From Mastigias papua (taxonomy: Eukaryota; Cnidaria; Scyphozoa; Rhizostomeae; Mastigiidae): a DNA stretch of 64,000 bases. The stretch covers positions 12,208,428 to 12,272,427 of the forward strand of contig OZ025280.1 of the NCBI GenBank assembly GCA_964019165.1, in the 5' to 3' direction. The translations under genes and the position numbers were made by a program. Below the pieces are notes generated by a model. It saw only the letters and a program-made list of their open reading frames with translations. It had not been told where the DNA came from and ran no database searches. Of this stretch, positions 1 through 11,116 are shown in pieces; within the stretch, counting starts at the first letter, position 1; each line of letters starts with the position of its first letter.

Positions 1-29
1 GAATCAACCTTTAATAAAACGACTGATGA

Positions 30-699
30 AAGGTATTTTCAATGAAAGGCCATCTTTGCCCAGATATACGGTAACTTAAGATGTGAATAAGGTGCTGCTG
101 TATCTGCAGTTGGTTGCTGCTGTTGACGAGTTATCTCTAGAGGACCTTGCAAAAAATCTTGTAACATTACTTGCCATTTTAAGTGGACAAAGATCACAAA
201 CGCTAACTGTATTACACTTGTGTTCGATGCATGAAGACTCCGAAAAATCACCTATGTTGATTCGCCATTAAAGACTTCAGAGCCATCAATCATCACTTGT
301 CATCAAGAACCAACAAAGTTTATTAAATACCCAGTGAATGAAAAGATGTGTTGAGAAATACTTGAGGGACTACATTAACAGCAAAAAAGCTTAAGAGGGC
401 AACATACTCAACTTCTTATATCATATAATAATCTGCATAAACCAATCACTACTGGTGCTGTTGCAAGATGGATAAAGGATAGGCTTGGAAAAGCTGGTAT
501 TGACACTGCTGTGTTTTAGGCACACTCAAAAAGATCTGCATCGGCATCTTTGGTATAATCGAAAGGGCTCAGTGCTACTGAAATTGCCAAAGCTGCTGGC
601 TGGACAAATTGCAGAACATCCGCACAATTTTATAAAAAACCAATAGAAGCTAACTGTGGACAGGTGATACAAGAACAGACGAGCGTACAAGATTTGTAA
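30..699 (+). pseudogene. Tyrosine recombinase (phage-integrase fold), C-terminal part, decayed
   Basis: Read with frame changes, this stretch encodes the catalytic half of an eukaryotic tyrosine recombinase of the kind carried by DIRS, Ngaro or Crypton elements. The first catalytic arginine lies in SGQRSQTL (about 208-231). An HxxR box, HSKRSAS, follows at about 523-543. The nucleophile tyrosine is in SAQFYKKPI (about 621-647), followed by a short tail and a TAA stop at 697-699. These enzymes cut and rejoin DNA through a 3'-phosphotyrosine link and integrate their element without a target duplication. Internal stops (TAG in VF*AHSKR, TAA soon after) and frameshifts between about 270 and 460 show it is dead. 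The N-terminus would lie before the window. The element class cannot be settled because no RT or terminal repeat is in view. Confidence 0.75.
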
Positions 700-883
700 G
701 TACTTGAATATTTAATACCTTTCATTGTTTATTCTCTCACTGTTTGCCTGTTTTGAAAAAACAAATCGATGCATGTCTTTTGCTTCCTTTTTTGTCAATT
801 CATGTTTGGATTTATGAATCTTAACTGCAGCTTCAAAATCTCATATGGATCTAGTCAGTCTGGCAACTAGTGGGAAATAATTC

Positions 884-1114
884 AAAATTAAACAAGCCCA
901 GAGCTGTTTGATTGGATCTATTTGCCTTACAGTGTTCCCCCTGACTAGTAGTCATATGTCCACCTCACCCACCGCAGAATCATAGCAGTCAAGATGTACA
1001 ATCCTTTAAAAGAGGGTCTCCTGGTAGCGTGGTCATTCTCATATGAATACTGGTCAGGGGGGAAAACCATAGGCACATAAGTCCAATCAAAAAGCATTGG
1101 GCTTGTTTAATTTT
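884..1114. mobile_element. Foldback MITE, about 231 bp, nearly palindromic
   Basis: The two halves are imperfect inverted copies of each other over almost their full length. The left end AAAATTAAACAAGCCCA is matched exactly by TGGGCTTGTTTAATTTT at the right end. The inner parts (TTTGATTGGA, CCCCCTGAC and TCATATG motifs) also pair. No protein is encoded. Such an element would be mobilised by another element's transposase. I could not define a clean target duplication. It sits directly beyond the 3' end of the P-element-like transposase. Confidence 0.7.
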
Positions 1115-1145
1115 TAGCGTTTCCTGTATAAGAATGGACTTTTGA

Positions 1146-2741
1146 TGTCTCAGAGTCTTAACACAATGCTGCAGCACATTCATTACAACGTATGGAGTCA
1201 GACACTTTATTCACAATGTAACCAAAAATGTACTGGATGACATCTGAGTGCCAAATAGTGGTTGTGAGCAACATGTCAAAAACTCTTGGGTCAACTTTGC
1301 TCAAGTCAGATTCCCTCATGTTGGACATTGCAATACAAGTAGCAGTTGAGGGAGACTCTATTTTATTCTTTAGAAGTAACTGTCTAATGGCATATTTCAG
1401 CTGCAAAGTAGTGGGATTATTGTTCCAACCAAATCTACTTCGGATTTTAGCAAAGTACATTTCTAGCTGATCTTGGGAAAAGTGATATGTAAGAATGTAG
1501 TTGAATGGCTTACTAGAGCAGTTCAGTACTTTTCTACTCATTTCTAATATCGATTGTGAAGATATATAAAATCCAATGACAAATACTCTTCTTGGGCCAT
1601 ATTGTAGAAAGATCCCTTTTTCATCTTTAAGTGATTTAAGTATGTCCATAGCATTCTGTGTGTGCCCTTCAATGCCAAGAAAGTTCTCTGTAGTAAGTGG
1701 TGATTTGTACTTTTTTACTAATTTGCTTTTACTATCTAAAATGTCAAATAAAGTGTTCATTAGTAATATAAAGTCGCTTGTAGCCCTACTGTCCTTTAAC
1801 TCTTGAAGCCTAAGGTTTCTTAGAATGTTATGGCTGCCGAAACTGAATGGCTTAAAGTATGTGCAGCAACACTAACTGTCATTTTGTAAGTATGCCACTG
1901 ACTATGGTTTGTTTTCAGCTTGTACCCCAAATGCAGAACATCATTTTGCTGTGTTCTATATAGGGCCTTCAGAACTTCCCATGAAATCTTCTCTCCAGTT
2001 GGAGTGCAAAACACTTCTAAATGTGCAAATGCATTTCTGGCCAGTTTGATCATATGGCATACATCCAGGATGACATGTATTCTTTCCCCAGGCTTTCCAG
2101 GGTAATCAAAGGAGCCATCTAGTTCTTTTATGCTGCAGCCTAACTTAGCTGCCATTGAAAGATTTTTGGGAGCACTGTTAAATGCTATGGCATGGACATC
2201 AGCACCCTTTTCAGATATTTGTTTATTCAAGAATGAGCTCTTTCACTATATCCCCATTAAGGCTATGGGTTAAGAACTGGGCCACTGGAACTCACCATGG
2301 CTTTTGAAGACCAGTTACCATACACACTAGAGTGTTGGTGGCCTCTGTTTCCAAATTCTCAGCCTTTATTCCCCCATAATCAACCCTACCAACAAAGGTG
2401 TTGGTTTTTCTGTCCCTCTGAATGTGGTTTCTGATTGTCATGGCATCAATCAGCATGACACAATCCTGCTGATCCTCTGCCATTTTCTGTTCGATGTACT
2501 TAAGTGGCTTTGAAAGGAACCCTGGCTCACTGCTAATGTTGACACACCAAGATCTTAAAGTTCCAGCATGTGGCAGGTGTAGTGATTTTCTCACAAATCT
2601 GTAAGCTGTGGGGCTATAGACATGGAGAGTCAGGGCACACTTGTTTATTTCATCTCCATATCTTGATCCACAAGATTTGGTGATGTGTTTTGCCTCATTC
2701 CTCATAAGCTCAGTGGTAATACTACCAAAATTTTCAATCAA
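1146..2741 (-). pseudogene. P-element / THAP9-like transposase, frameshifted
   Basis: Three minus-strand segments (about 2741-2292, 2230-1837, 1836-1158) follow the domain order of P-element/THAP9 transposases. First comes a helical region, YRFVRKSLHLPHAGTLRSWC. Next is an RNase-H-like core with VMLIDAMTIR and later VILDVCHMIKLARN. The C-terminal part contains YHFSQDQLEMYF followed by IRSRFGWNNNPT, a hallmark of THAP9, and ends in a Cys pair (CNECAAAL). Family members cut and paste DNA using GTP as cofactor. The segments are separated by frameshifts near 2240 and 1836 and a stop just after LQKPW (near 2290). A separate THAP-like segment lies upstream on the same strand at about 3.6 kb. The copy is decayed and not expected to work. 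Confidence 0.85.
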
Positions 2742-2759
2742 AGTAAGGTAATAAAAGTA

Positions 2760-3540
2760 ATAAAAGGTGGTTGCTCAATACACTTGCTGCTTCTAGCTTT
2801 GACACATGACCTCAAACATTTTTAGTGATTCTTGATTATCACTTTGTAGAATGGCTAAACATATGATAAAAGATTTTTATGTATAAGTAAAAGGCTCGAT
2901 CTCACCCGATGTAGTCTTGGCTTTACTATCGCTTGTAGGATTGAAACAAGGAAATTTCATAGATGTTCTTTTATGTGTTAGTGTGAATTTCAACTGACTC
3001 TTTTACAATTTGAATTGTTGAGGGAACGTTAGTATAAAAATAGGCCTAACAAAAGGGGCAAGGTGGTATGATGCAATAGAATGTTTGTGTGATGTTAGTT
3101 TAGTGTTAGCGGAGAGGAAGTGATGGCAATGAGTTGTAGAAAAAAAAAGAATGAATGAATGAATGGAGTGGAAGATAAAGTAACTAAAAATGTAATTGCT
3201 ACACATTCTTCTCAAATCGCATTTTCGTCTTCCTTAGTTGTTTCAGTCTGTAGTATTTCTGCATTATCTTTCTGTGATATAGTGCACAGAGTTTTCGTGG
3301 TAAAGTTTCACAAGGATATGAATGGTCAGGTTTACACTATTTTTAGACTCATTTTGAAGTTTCGTTGACTTTGCTGGTAATGAAGGAGCGACTGATTCCT
3401 CAGTGCTACACCTCTTAGGCAATGGGTGAGTTGTCTTAACTGACCTTATAAGATGGTCCAGGAAAGTAAAAACAGACAAGATGGCCTCTCTTGTAAGATG
3501 TTTGTTTCCTGTAATATACTAACCTATCGTTGGGGGAGAT
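2760..3540. other. Non-coding or unrecognised stretch between transposase body and THAP-like segment
   Basis: There are only short ORFs with no recognisable family. The stretch could be intron or linker of the P-element-like gene, because both flanking segments are on the minus strand. No terminal repeat was seen. Confidence 0.4.
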
Positions 3541-3544
3541 TGTA

Positions 3545-3690
3545 GTCACCGGGAAGGAAATGGTTTTCACAGATTCACTCGTATTTGCTGGGGTCCATTT
3601 GTCACAACGCATTGCTTGCAACCATTTTTGTAGAAGATCTTTGTTAGCGAGAGGGCATCTGCAGAATAATATTTTGGAAGACAATCTATC
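3545..3690 (-). pseudogene. THAP-domain-like fragment, possible first exon of the P-element-like gene
   Basis: The minus-strand translation contains CPLANKDLLQKWLQAM followed by CDKWTP. This matches the middle of a THAP DNA-binding domain, which typically has a hydrophobic-P motif, a KW dipeptide 7-10 residues later, then D-x-W-x-P. The second half that normally carries the last Cys and His of the C2CH zinc site is not evident, and the first Cys pair is uncertain. THAP domains bind the terminal DNA of the element, so placement upstream of the transposase body on the same strand fits. The fragment is short and the assignment rests on pattern only. Confidence 0.45.
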
Positions 3691-3699
3691 TGTGTGGCT

Positions 3700-4180
3700 A
3701 CATATTCTTAAGCTTTCTTGATTACGAATTTGGACTAAGGACCTTAGTAGTTAGCTTTAAGATCACTTGCAGAGAATGTACACGGGCTATTGCCCTATAC
3801 CACACTACTTACTGGTGAAAAGTAGGATTCTTCTTTAACGTCCATTTGTTTTCACAGCCGTATGCAGCACATGATACCACCACTATTGTTTTTGATGATA
3901 TTACAAGCAGTAAGTGCAAATGCCGAAATTGGAAAATCCACTTGTTTATTGTCTCAGTTCCTGGTTGGGTTTCCCACATCTTTCTACCAGTCGTTAGCAG
4001 CCATTATGATTTTACATGGATGCCCCTGATCACGTGACCTATTCCTCCTTCTAGTCTTACTATTTCTATGACGAAGGCTTTGTTTCAAGCAAAATTGACC
4101 CTTGAATTTTTAAAAGGACAGTCAACAAAGATCAGGTCATTGTTCTATTTCGGATAGATTACATTATTCTGCAGTGAAAA
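3700..4180. other. Unassigned sequence
   Basis: No ORF of recognisable family, repeat or RNA gene is visible between the THAP-like fragment and the Copia remnant. Confidence 0.4.
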
Positions 4181-5090
4181 AGTGGAATTGATTTCAGCAA
4201 CAAAGGGCTTACTACATGACGAGTTTCAAATGGATGACCATGGACCTTTAGAACTATTCCTAGGTATAGACTTCAATAGATCAGATAATGGAAGTTACTT
4301 ATGAGTCAAGTTACTTATGAGTCAAGAAAGATATAGTGAGGCTATTCTAAAGCATTTTGGTACGACAGAATGTAATTCTATCAGTACACCAGCTCAGAAC
4401 ATATACTTCTTTTTTCCGAAGGAAGAAGACAAGGAATAACAAAGTTTTCCTTTTTGATAAGCAGTTGGAAGCCTTGTCTATTTGTCAACAGCAACAAGGC
4501 CAAATTTAAGTTGGATTGTTTCAACATTATCACAACATCTTGGCAAACCATCTCACTTACATATTACTGCAGTTAAGAGAGTATCTCGCTATGTAAAAGG
4601 AACTCAGTCATTTACAAAAACAAGATGTAAGAGCTTATGCTGATTCTGATTGGGCAAATGACATGGAGACTCATCGTTCTATTTCAGGATTTGTTGTTAC
4701 ACTTGGCAGTGCGCTCACTTATTGGAAATCACAAAAGCAATCTACAGTTACATTATCTTCATGTGAAGCGGAATATGTCGCACTTGTATTAGCTACGAAG
4801 AAGATCATTTATCTATGGTCTGTATGTTCTGCTATGGAGATTCTGATGTCCAAACCTACGATTTTGTTTTGTGACAATCAGAGGGCTATTGCTCTTACCA
4901 CTGAAAGATCAAACCAACATCAGTGAACAAAACATATTGATTTACAATGTCATTTTGTTAGAGAGCAACCTGAAGTCACTTTCAATATGTCATCACTGGT
5001 GATAACATTGCAGACATTTTCACCAAAGCCCTCAGTATACCACAATATTACAACATTCTTGAAAAACTTAAGATTGTGGGGGCATGTTGA
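4181..5090 (+). pseudogene. Ty1/Copia pol 3' end: RT tail and RNase H, decayed
   Basis: The translation shows the end of a Copia reverse transcriptase (DHGPLELFLGIDF, then SQERYSEAILKHFG), then SLVYLSTATRPN, and then RNase H: ADSDWANDMETHRSISGFVV, SSCEAEYVAL, FCDNQRAI and an ADIFTKAL-like tail. The pol stop at 5088-5090 overlaps the start of the LTR, as is common in Copia. The frame is broken by a 16-bp tandem duplication (4293-4308 and 4309-4324), by a stop in SNQHQ*TKH, and by other shifts. The 5' two thirds of the element are missing. Confidence 0.85.
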
Positions 5091-5177
5091 GAGACCAATG
5101 TCAAGGCGGTTTATTAGAACAGTGAACAGATGTGAACTGCTGGTATAATCTCATGCTTAATCACATTCTCTATATAA
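5085..5177 (+). repeat. Partial 3' LTR of the Copia remnant
   Basis: A purine-rich tract (GTGGGGGCA) is followed by TGTTGAGAGACC, the expected TG start of a Copia LTR. The LTR seems to be cut at about 5177 where Harbinger-like terminal sequence begins. Its other end was not found. Confidence 0.45.
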
Positions 5178-5380
5178 GCCTGGTTCACACTTGTCGTACT
5201 TTGTGCAAGAATCAGAAAGGTCGGCGACTATCTTGCTGCTTATGCATTTTACGATAAGTGTGAACGTGTTGTCATAACCTGTTCCTGAAGTTGCCACCTT
5301 CGCTGCCAAGTAGAAATGCATTCTATTTGAAACAGGCAAGTCCCCGACTTCCATGATTCTTATGCGACTTACGACCAGTG
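5178..5380 (+). repeat. Candidate Harbinger left end with inverted subterminal repeats
   Basis: GGTTCACACTTGTCGTAC at about 5180 is matched in inverse orientation by ACGATAAGTGTGAAC (5251) and by ACGACCAGTGTGAATGC (about 5369). Clusters of such motifs near the end of PIF/Harbinger elements are binding sites for the Myb/MADF partner protein. A TAA just before 5178 fits the TWA target site of the superfamily. The matching right end was not found, so this remains a candidate. Confidence 0.5.
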
Positions 5381-5467
5381 TGAATGCTGTGCATGATAGT
5401 CACTGACTTAACTGCCACTTTCCTAGTTACCAAGCCACCACAGTCTTACATCAATTCCTAAATCATA

Positions 5468-8400
5468 ATGGCGAGTACAGAGCACAATAAGTTCCTTTCT
5501 CTCACCAAAAAGTCGACACTGGGCGACGATGATGCTTTCATGGATATTATAAAAGAATTTCTGTGCATCTATAATAGGAGTAATGCAGAATTTAAAGATC
5601 AAAGCATCAAATTAAATGCTTGGCAACAAATAGCATCTCTACATTGTGGCAAAGAGGGTGCTGAAGCATCCATTGAGCCCTTCAAGCAACGCTATGAGTG
5701 CATACGCACTGCTTTGTCAAGGTACCTAAAGAGAAATAAGCCTCCATCAGGATCTGGAGTGAATGATATTGTAGTAGACCAACCATTCTAAATCTATGAT
5801 GGCTCAGACATGTCATAAAATCAAGATCTTCTGCTACAAATCTTGGTGATTTGTCAGACGAAAACAGAGCTATGTTTGAGGCAGCCACACCACTATCAGC
5901 CCAAACGTCTCAGTTTTTCAGAAGAAGCAACAACGATTGGCGACACCAATAAGGATGTTGAAGAGGATGCAGAGTCCACAAGATCATCTCATTTATCCTT
6001 GGAAAGTATTGAAGCGCCACCGGACAGCAGGTAAATATTGGCCTATTTGCATGTTTTGCTAGTGATACCCAGAGACGCCAGAGAGTGGGGCTATCGCCCC
6101 TCTTGCTTTCATTTGGAGGGACAGGGGGCATAAGGTTCCTTTTGTTTACTTGCATTCAGGATGTGACAGCTTTTCAACAGGCATCATGGCCGAACCCTTC
6201 AAGTCACAAACTTGTAATGAATTACTACATTGGCAATAGCTACCATATCGTTGTGATGACACCATGTTGAAACATACCCATGAAGCATGACTGATATTCG
6301 TTAAATATTTTGGACAGTATTTTAAGCCAGTTTTAGGGCTTGGCTGCATAAAGCTGAAGGGCATGGCTCCATTTTAGTCAGCTCATTTGCCTCATCTTAG
6401 GTCACAGTTGCCCTTTCATTCCTAACTGCCCCCCTCTTTGCCCTATTGTGCCAGCATCCCTGATGATACTCAGGGTCGGATCCAGCCTAAAATCTGACTG
6501 AGTTCCAAATACTTGGAGGGGTGGGGTCAAAGAGTGGTAAGAAACGTGTAACACCAAGCCCTTTCATACAGCAAGCACCTGCCCATTTAGTCAAAATTGC
6601 TGATAGACATTAAGGGGAAACCTAATGACTTCCTGTCCCCATAATGCTAAGGTGTATACTATTTCTCAAGGTAGACGTATTATGGGATGCTACCCATTTA
6701 TTGTTACAGGGTTTGAACAAATACAAAATTGCTTAAACAGTCAAAGTTAAGGCCTTAAAAGCACTTGGAAATCAATTGAAATACTGAATATATACATAGA
6801 ATAGATAATGAAGCAGAAATTATCATATCACAACTGTGGGAATCATATAGATTTCTGGACAATTAGTGTTTTCCATTTGCAGGCAATCATTCATATGGTG
6901 GCAAAGTTTACTTTAGATACAGGTTTCCCTAGATGATCTGTAATGGTCTATAGGAGAATCAACATTCTTTCCCAACTCGTAGTTATATAACCTCTCTCCT
7001 ATGGATATACTTTATACATCTTTTGATAAGTCTCTAAGTCTAGAGGATTATGTTGATGGCATGAGTATATGTGGTCCCAGAAACAGGTGTGACAGGGTAG
7101 TGAAAGGTGCCAGTGCTTGGAAAAAGTCCTTAATTTGACAATTTTCCAGTCACCATAATGATAATAATTAAGTAAAATTTGTTCATAGGGGCATGCTGTT
7201 CGATACAGAAGTTTTCAATATGAGCAAACTGTAAATGATAGGCCTAAAAGTAATGTGCATCCAAATACACTCATGAGACTAGGTGCACACTCACACGTCT
7301 GGCCTTTTGCTCATGCACTCTCGAAATCTGTACTCAACTCTGCAGACTTGTCCTTAGCGAAGCTCACCGTGACATCTCGATCTCAATAACTCAATGACAA
7401 GCCCAAAAGCCCAGCCTGACTTTGAAATAACCAAACTTTCTTACTGTTATTTCTTTGTTTCCATGAAACCCATCAGGTAACTCTGTCTATGATTCTTGAT
7501 GGCAGCAGATACAGTTGGTACATGCACTACAGGTCACCATTTCAGAAATCAATAGTGACTTGGAACGGGATGTGCCTAAACAAAGATTACTTCCAAACAA
7601 TCGTAGACCAATCAACGAGTTCTTACTTACTGACTTATTGTTTCTGATACAGTTCATTTCCGAGTTCCACTATTGTGTCTGACTAGGTTCCATCTGAGTT
7701 CCAAATCGAAAATCTATTGTCTCTTTCTGATCATTTCTGATGCCCAAGGATTTTATTTCTGAGTTCTGTGAGTTCCCAAGGATTGTCCATCACAGATACA
7801 AATCACGACAGTGCTCCGCATAGCTAATATTATTTTTCAAAGTGTAGGCGAGAGAACCGGGAGAGAGAAACAATAGTGGTTTTGACTGTCAATGAAATAA
7901 ATCATATAACGTGTTGGAAACTTGATTGTAACCCATGATATATCTAGCTAACTGTGACTTAAATGTAATGAAGTATCATTTTATTTTGCAAAATCTGACT
8001 GAGTTCTGGGCAGCAGGGAACTCGGTCTGGATCCGCCACTGATACTAGTTTTACTTGTATTTTCTTATTCAATAATCTTGAAAGTTTCTTATTTCTGCCA
8101 CTTAATTGCAAATTTCAATAAAGATATTGGAGAATCTTGCTAGTTTCTTGATGTACCCATGCTTATGAAGTTTTCATGATCAGGACAATGCTGATAATAA
8201 ATTATGATATACTTTATTTCCTAGAAACCAGAAAGTTACATCAAACAGGAATGGAAAAAAGGAAAACATTATGAAAAAGGTATTGAAAAGACCTTGGTCA
8301 AACGTGCACAAGGGACCTGATCCTAATCTGGAACTATGCAAATTCATGCACAGTTTTCAGAAATCCCTAAATGAATCCACTGCTACAAAAGAGAAAGAAC

Positions 8401-8651
8401 CCACAATGAATGCAGATACACATAATTGCTTAAGTCTTGCAGAAAGGATTAGCAACTCAGATAGCAGAACCAAAGCATATGTTCGGCATCAAGTTGAAAA
8501 TATATTTTGTGACCTGGAGTTTGGAGGACTTCAACAATCCATGGAACTTTCCATGCCGCATGTAGGTTTAACCAGACCAGCATCTGCCAGGGCTACAACA
8601 GCACACCCTGTTGAACAACCACGTAACTGTCTGTCCTTTTTAGATGGATGA
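5468..8651 (+). pseudogene. MADF/Myb-like DNA-binding protein of a PIF/Harbinger element, two exons
   Basis: Exon 1 (5468-6030) starts at ATG and encodes a MADF-type domain: FLCIYNRSNAEFKDQ, then AWQQIAS, ending near LKRNKPPSGSG. Its second half is acidic. A donor AG/GTAAAT at 6030/6031 and an acceptor TTTCCTAG/A at 8224/8225 join phase 2 to phase 2. Exon 2 continues in frame (KRPWSNVHKGPDPNLELCKF) to TGA at 8649-8651, with an AYVRHQVENIFCDLEF segment typical of the C-terminus of these proteins. In PIF/Harbinger elements this protein binds terminal DNA and brings the transposase to it. Lesions near 5788 (TAA then frame change) and near 5925 indicate decay. It converges on the transposase at 8844, the usual two-gene layout. 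Confidence 0.75.
6471..8041. mobile_element. Non-autonomous DNA transposon (1571 bp) with 5-bp TSD ATACT, inside the MADF-gene intron
   Basis: The left end is CAGGGTCGGATCCAG and the right end, reversed, is CAGTGGCGGATCCAG. Both are flanked by ATACT (6466-6470 and 8042-8046). The subterminal motif AAAATCTGACTGAGTTC is repeated near both ends in direct orientation. No ORF of note lies inside. CAG...GGATCCAG termini are hAT-like, and a 5-bp TSD is found in some hAT groups, but the superfamily is inferred. It shares terminal sequence with the element at 32216-33484. Confidence 0.8.
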
Positions 8652-8843
8652 TTGGTAGCATCTACAAAGTGCATGACTAAAACACTTTTTAAAAAAACTT
8701 CTAAAAGCTTTTTAAAACATATATATTATATATATTATATTAGATTACTGCTGCATTTAAAACTTAAATTTAGTGTTTTCTTTATGACAAATGTTGTAAC
8801 AGGAGTCAGAGTCTTTCAATCATTCATTTCTATGACAGTGCAT

Positions 8844-9995
8844 TTAAAATAAATGGTCTTTCTTGTTGTAGACAGCCTCAGCAAATGTTTCTCCACAGTT
8901 TTGAATACATTTTGTCTCCCACTGCACAGAGCCTTCTTTGCTGTTGACAAACTTTTCAAATCTTGCCCTCATTTCTTGCGCATTCTTGCCATATTTATTT
9001 ATGCTTCCTTGAAGCCGTACCATTCCTGCATCATTATGTGTCATACTTCTCCAATCTCCTGGCAAAAACTTCCCACACTGATCTTGATAATCCACAAAAC
9101 CATGGGGCACATACTGAGCATTGTGAGTTAGCCGCAAATACTTATGCAGGCACAAGCATGCTTTTATTATGTTATCAACATATTTTGGCTGAGATTTGAT
9201 AGGACCTTGGAATATTCTCCATCTGGCAGATAAGATGCCAAAAGCATCCTCTACTAATCTTCGACAATGACTGAGTCTATAATTGAAAATCCTCTTTGGA
9301 TTATTCAAGGCATTTCCAGTATATGGCGTCAGTAAGTATGGCTATAAAGCAAATATTTCATCTGCAATGATGACATATGGCAATTGATGGCCATGTACTA
9401 AAGATGGTTCTGGAATATTGAATAAATCTGCTGCAAACCCTTGACCAATAACTGAGTTAAATAACCAATAACAGTTGCATCATTTTCTCTACCAAAGCTT
9501 CCAACATCAATCATTGTGAAGCAGTAATTTCCATCACAAAGAGCAAGAAGGACTATGCTATGGAACCCTTTGTTCATGTAAAAATCAGAACCTCCTCTAG
9601 CAGGGCACTCACTTATTATGTGTTTGCCATCTAATGCCCCCAAACAAGTTGGAAAGTTCCACTCTTCATTTATTACATTTGCAATATTTCTCCAATCTCG
9701 TGAGCTCTTTGGGGGCTTTAAGTAACCATCTTTTGGAGCTGCCCACAACCCAGTGCATGTGTCATGAAGTATTCAACAGACTGTACTCCTACCCAAACGA
9801 AAACTAAATGAAAGTGACTGTTGGGATTCACCAGTGGCTAAGTGTCTCAATGGTATGACTAGTCACTCTGATGCAGATATTGAATTTCTAACCTTTGTAT
9901 TCTCTTTCTGTATATATGGAGTCACAAGTTGAAGTAGATGCTTGTAGCGTTCTAGACTCATTCGTATATATCGTAAATGGAAAATAAAGCCTAAA
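8844..9995 (-). pseudogene. PIF/Harbinger transposase A (DDE_Tnp_4), N-terminally truncated
   Basis: The minus-strand reading begins near 9990 with a helical region (YIRMSLERYKHLLQLVTP), continues through LVIPLRHLATGESQQS, and then shows the DDE core. The first Asp is in LGALDGKHI, the second in an ADEIFAL motif near 9350 (equivalent to GDEAF), and the Glu in RRLVEDAFGILSARW. The protein ends at 8844. Harbinger transposases excise elements and insert them at TWA sites with a MADF/Myb partner, here the convergent gene at 5468-8651. Breaks include stops near 9775 and 9865 and frame changes near 9400 and 9330. The first ~80 residues are missing where copy B is joined. Confidence 0.85.
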
Positions 9996-10931
9996 AGCCG
10001 AATAGCGACTGGCACATATACCAAAGGTGTTTTCTATTACTCGCCTAGCACGACTCAATCTATAATTAAATACTAGTTTACTTTCACAAAGGTGTGAGAA
10101 TGGATAGGGCTTCATCATATGCCTTTTTAGGCCAAATGCGTCATCTCCCACAAAAACATAGGGTACTACTTTTGATGATCCACTAATTTTTGCATTCGGG
10201 GGGTACATTTAGAAGTTTGTTTTCAATAGCATAGCCTAGATGGCTGTTTGCGTATACACTGCCATCAATTTGTATTTTGCATCACAAACTCCCAACAGCA
10301 CAATGCTGTGGGTCTTTTTGTAAGTGAAGAAGCTTGATGCTTGGCCAGCTGGTGCAAACATCTGCACATGCTTTCCATCAATAGAACCAACCATGTTTGG
10401 GAAATTCCACCGATCTTCAAACTCTCTTGCAATAGTTTTCCACGCATGTACAGAGGATGGTGTTCTAATGTGGCCTGCTTCTTTTGGCTTATCCCAAAGT
10501 GAATTACATTTTTCACTTATGATCCTGCCACTAGTTGTTGGACTTATTCTATAAGTAGCCGCAATAGTAGTGTGGGCATCCCCAGTTGACAGATATTGCA
10601 GTGTCACTAGAAGTCTCTGATCTGCACTAATAGGCTCTCTCATTTTCATTGCTTTCTTGTTGATAGCCGGAGCTACTAGCCCTAGTAGTATGTCAAAGGT
10701 TTCTGGCAACATCCTGAAATATCTGAAAAACATCTCATTATCATGCAACCATAAATCACGTACAAGTTGCCTATATTCACCCGTATGGTCTCTCTCTTTG
10801 CACAGCCTTCGAATCCAGAACCTTCGACACTTCCGTTTGGACTTATTTGTCCTCTGTCTGAACGCATGCAACAAAAGTACCTTTCTTCGAAGAAACAAAT
10901 ATTGGAAAAAACAGTGATTGAATTGTGCCAT
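9996..10931 (-). pseudogene. PIF/Harbinger transposase B (HARBI1/ALP1-like), fused head-to-tail to copy A
   Basis: Starting at 10931 the protein has a basic N-terminus, RRFWIRRLCKERDHTGEY, then FFRYFRMLPETFDILL, MREPISADQRLLVTLQYL, and RISPTTSGRII (helix-turn-helix-like). The catalytic core carries D1 in VGSIDGKHV, D2 in YVFVGDDAFGL and E in RRVIENTFGI. A frame change with local loss lies near 10215-10250. After ASRYSAF at about 10000 the sequence stops matching B and continues as the N-terminal region of A. It is a different subfamily from A, judged by wording around the motifs. Confidence 0.85.
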
Positions 10932-11116
10932 TTTACTTTAAGCTTTTCAAAATGATGACAGATATACGACAGCTTGATGATCTCATTAACGATTCTATTT
11001 CCAACTGCGCATGTGTCTTTGCAAATTTTTCCGCCGATCATCACAGAATCTGTCTAGTGGAGATCTGCCTTACTATTGTGTTACTTCTACATTCACATTT
11101 GTGGGCTTTTCCCAAT

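Noticed and set aside
3003..3479. Short ORFs in both strands between 3.0 and 3.5 kb
   Set aside because: No family signature and simple composition; not counted as genes.
10925..11116. 3' LTR of BEL/Pao-1
   Set aside because: A polypurine-like tract is present, but no match to the putative 5' LTR edge at 16721 was found.
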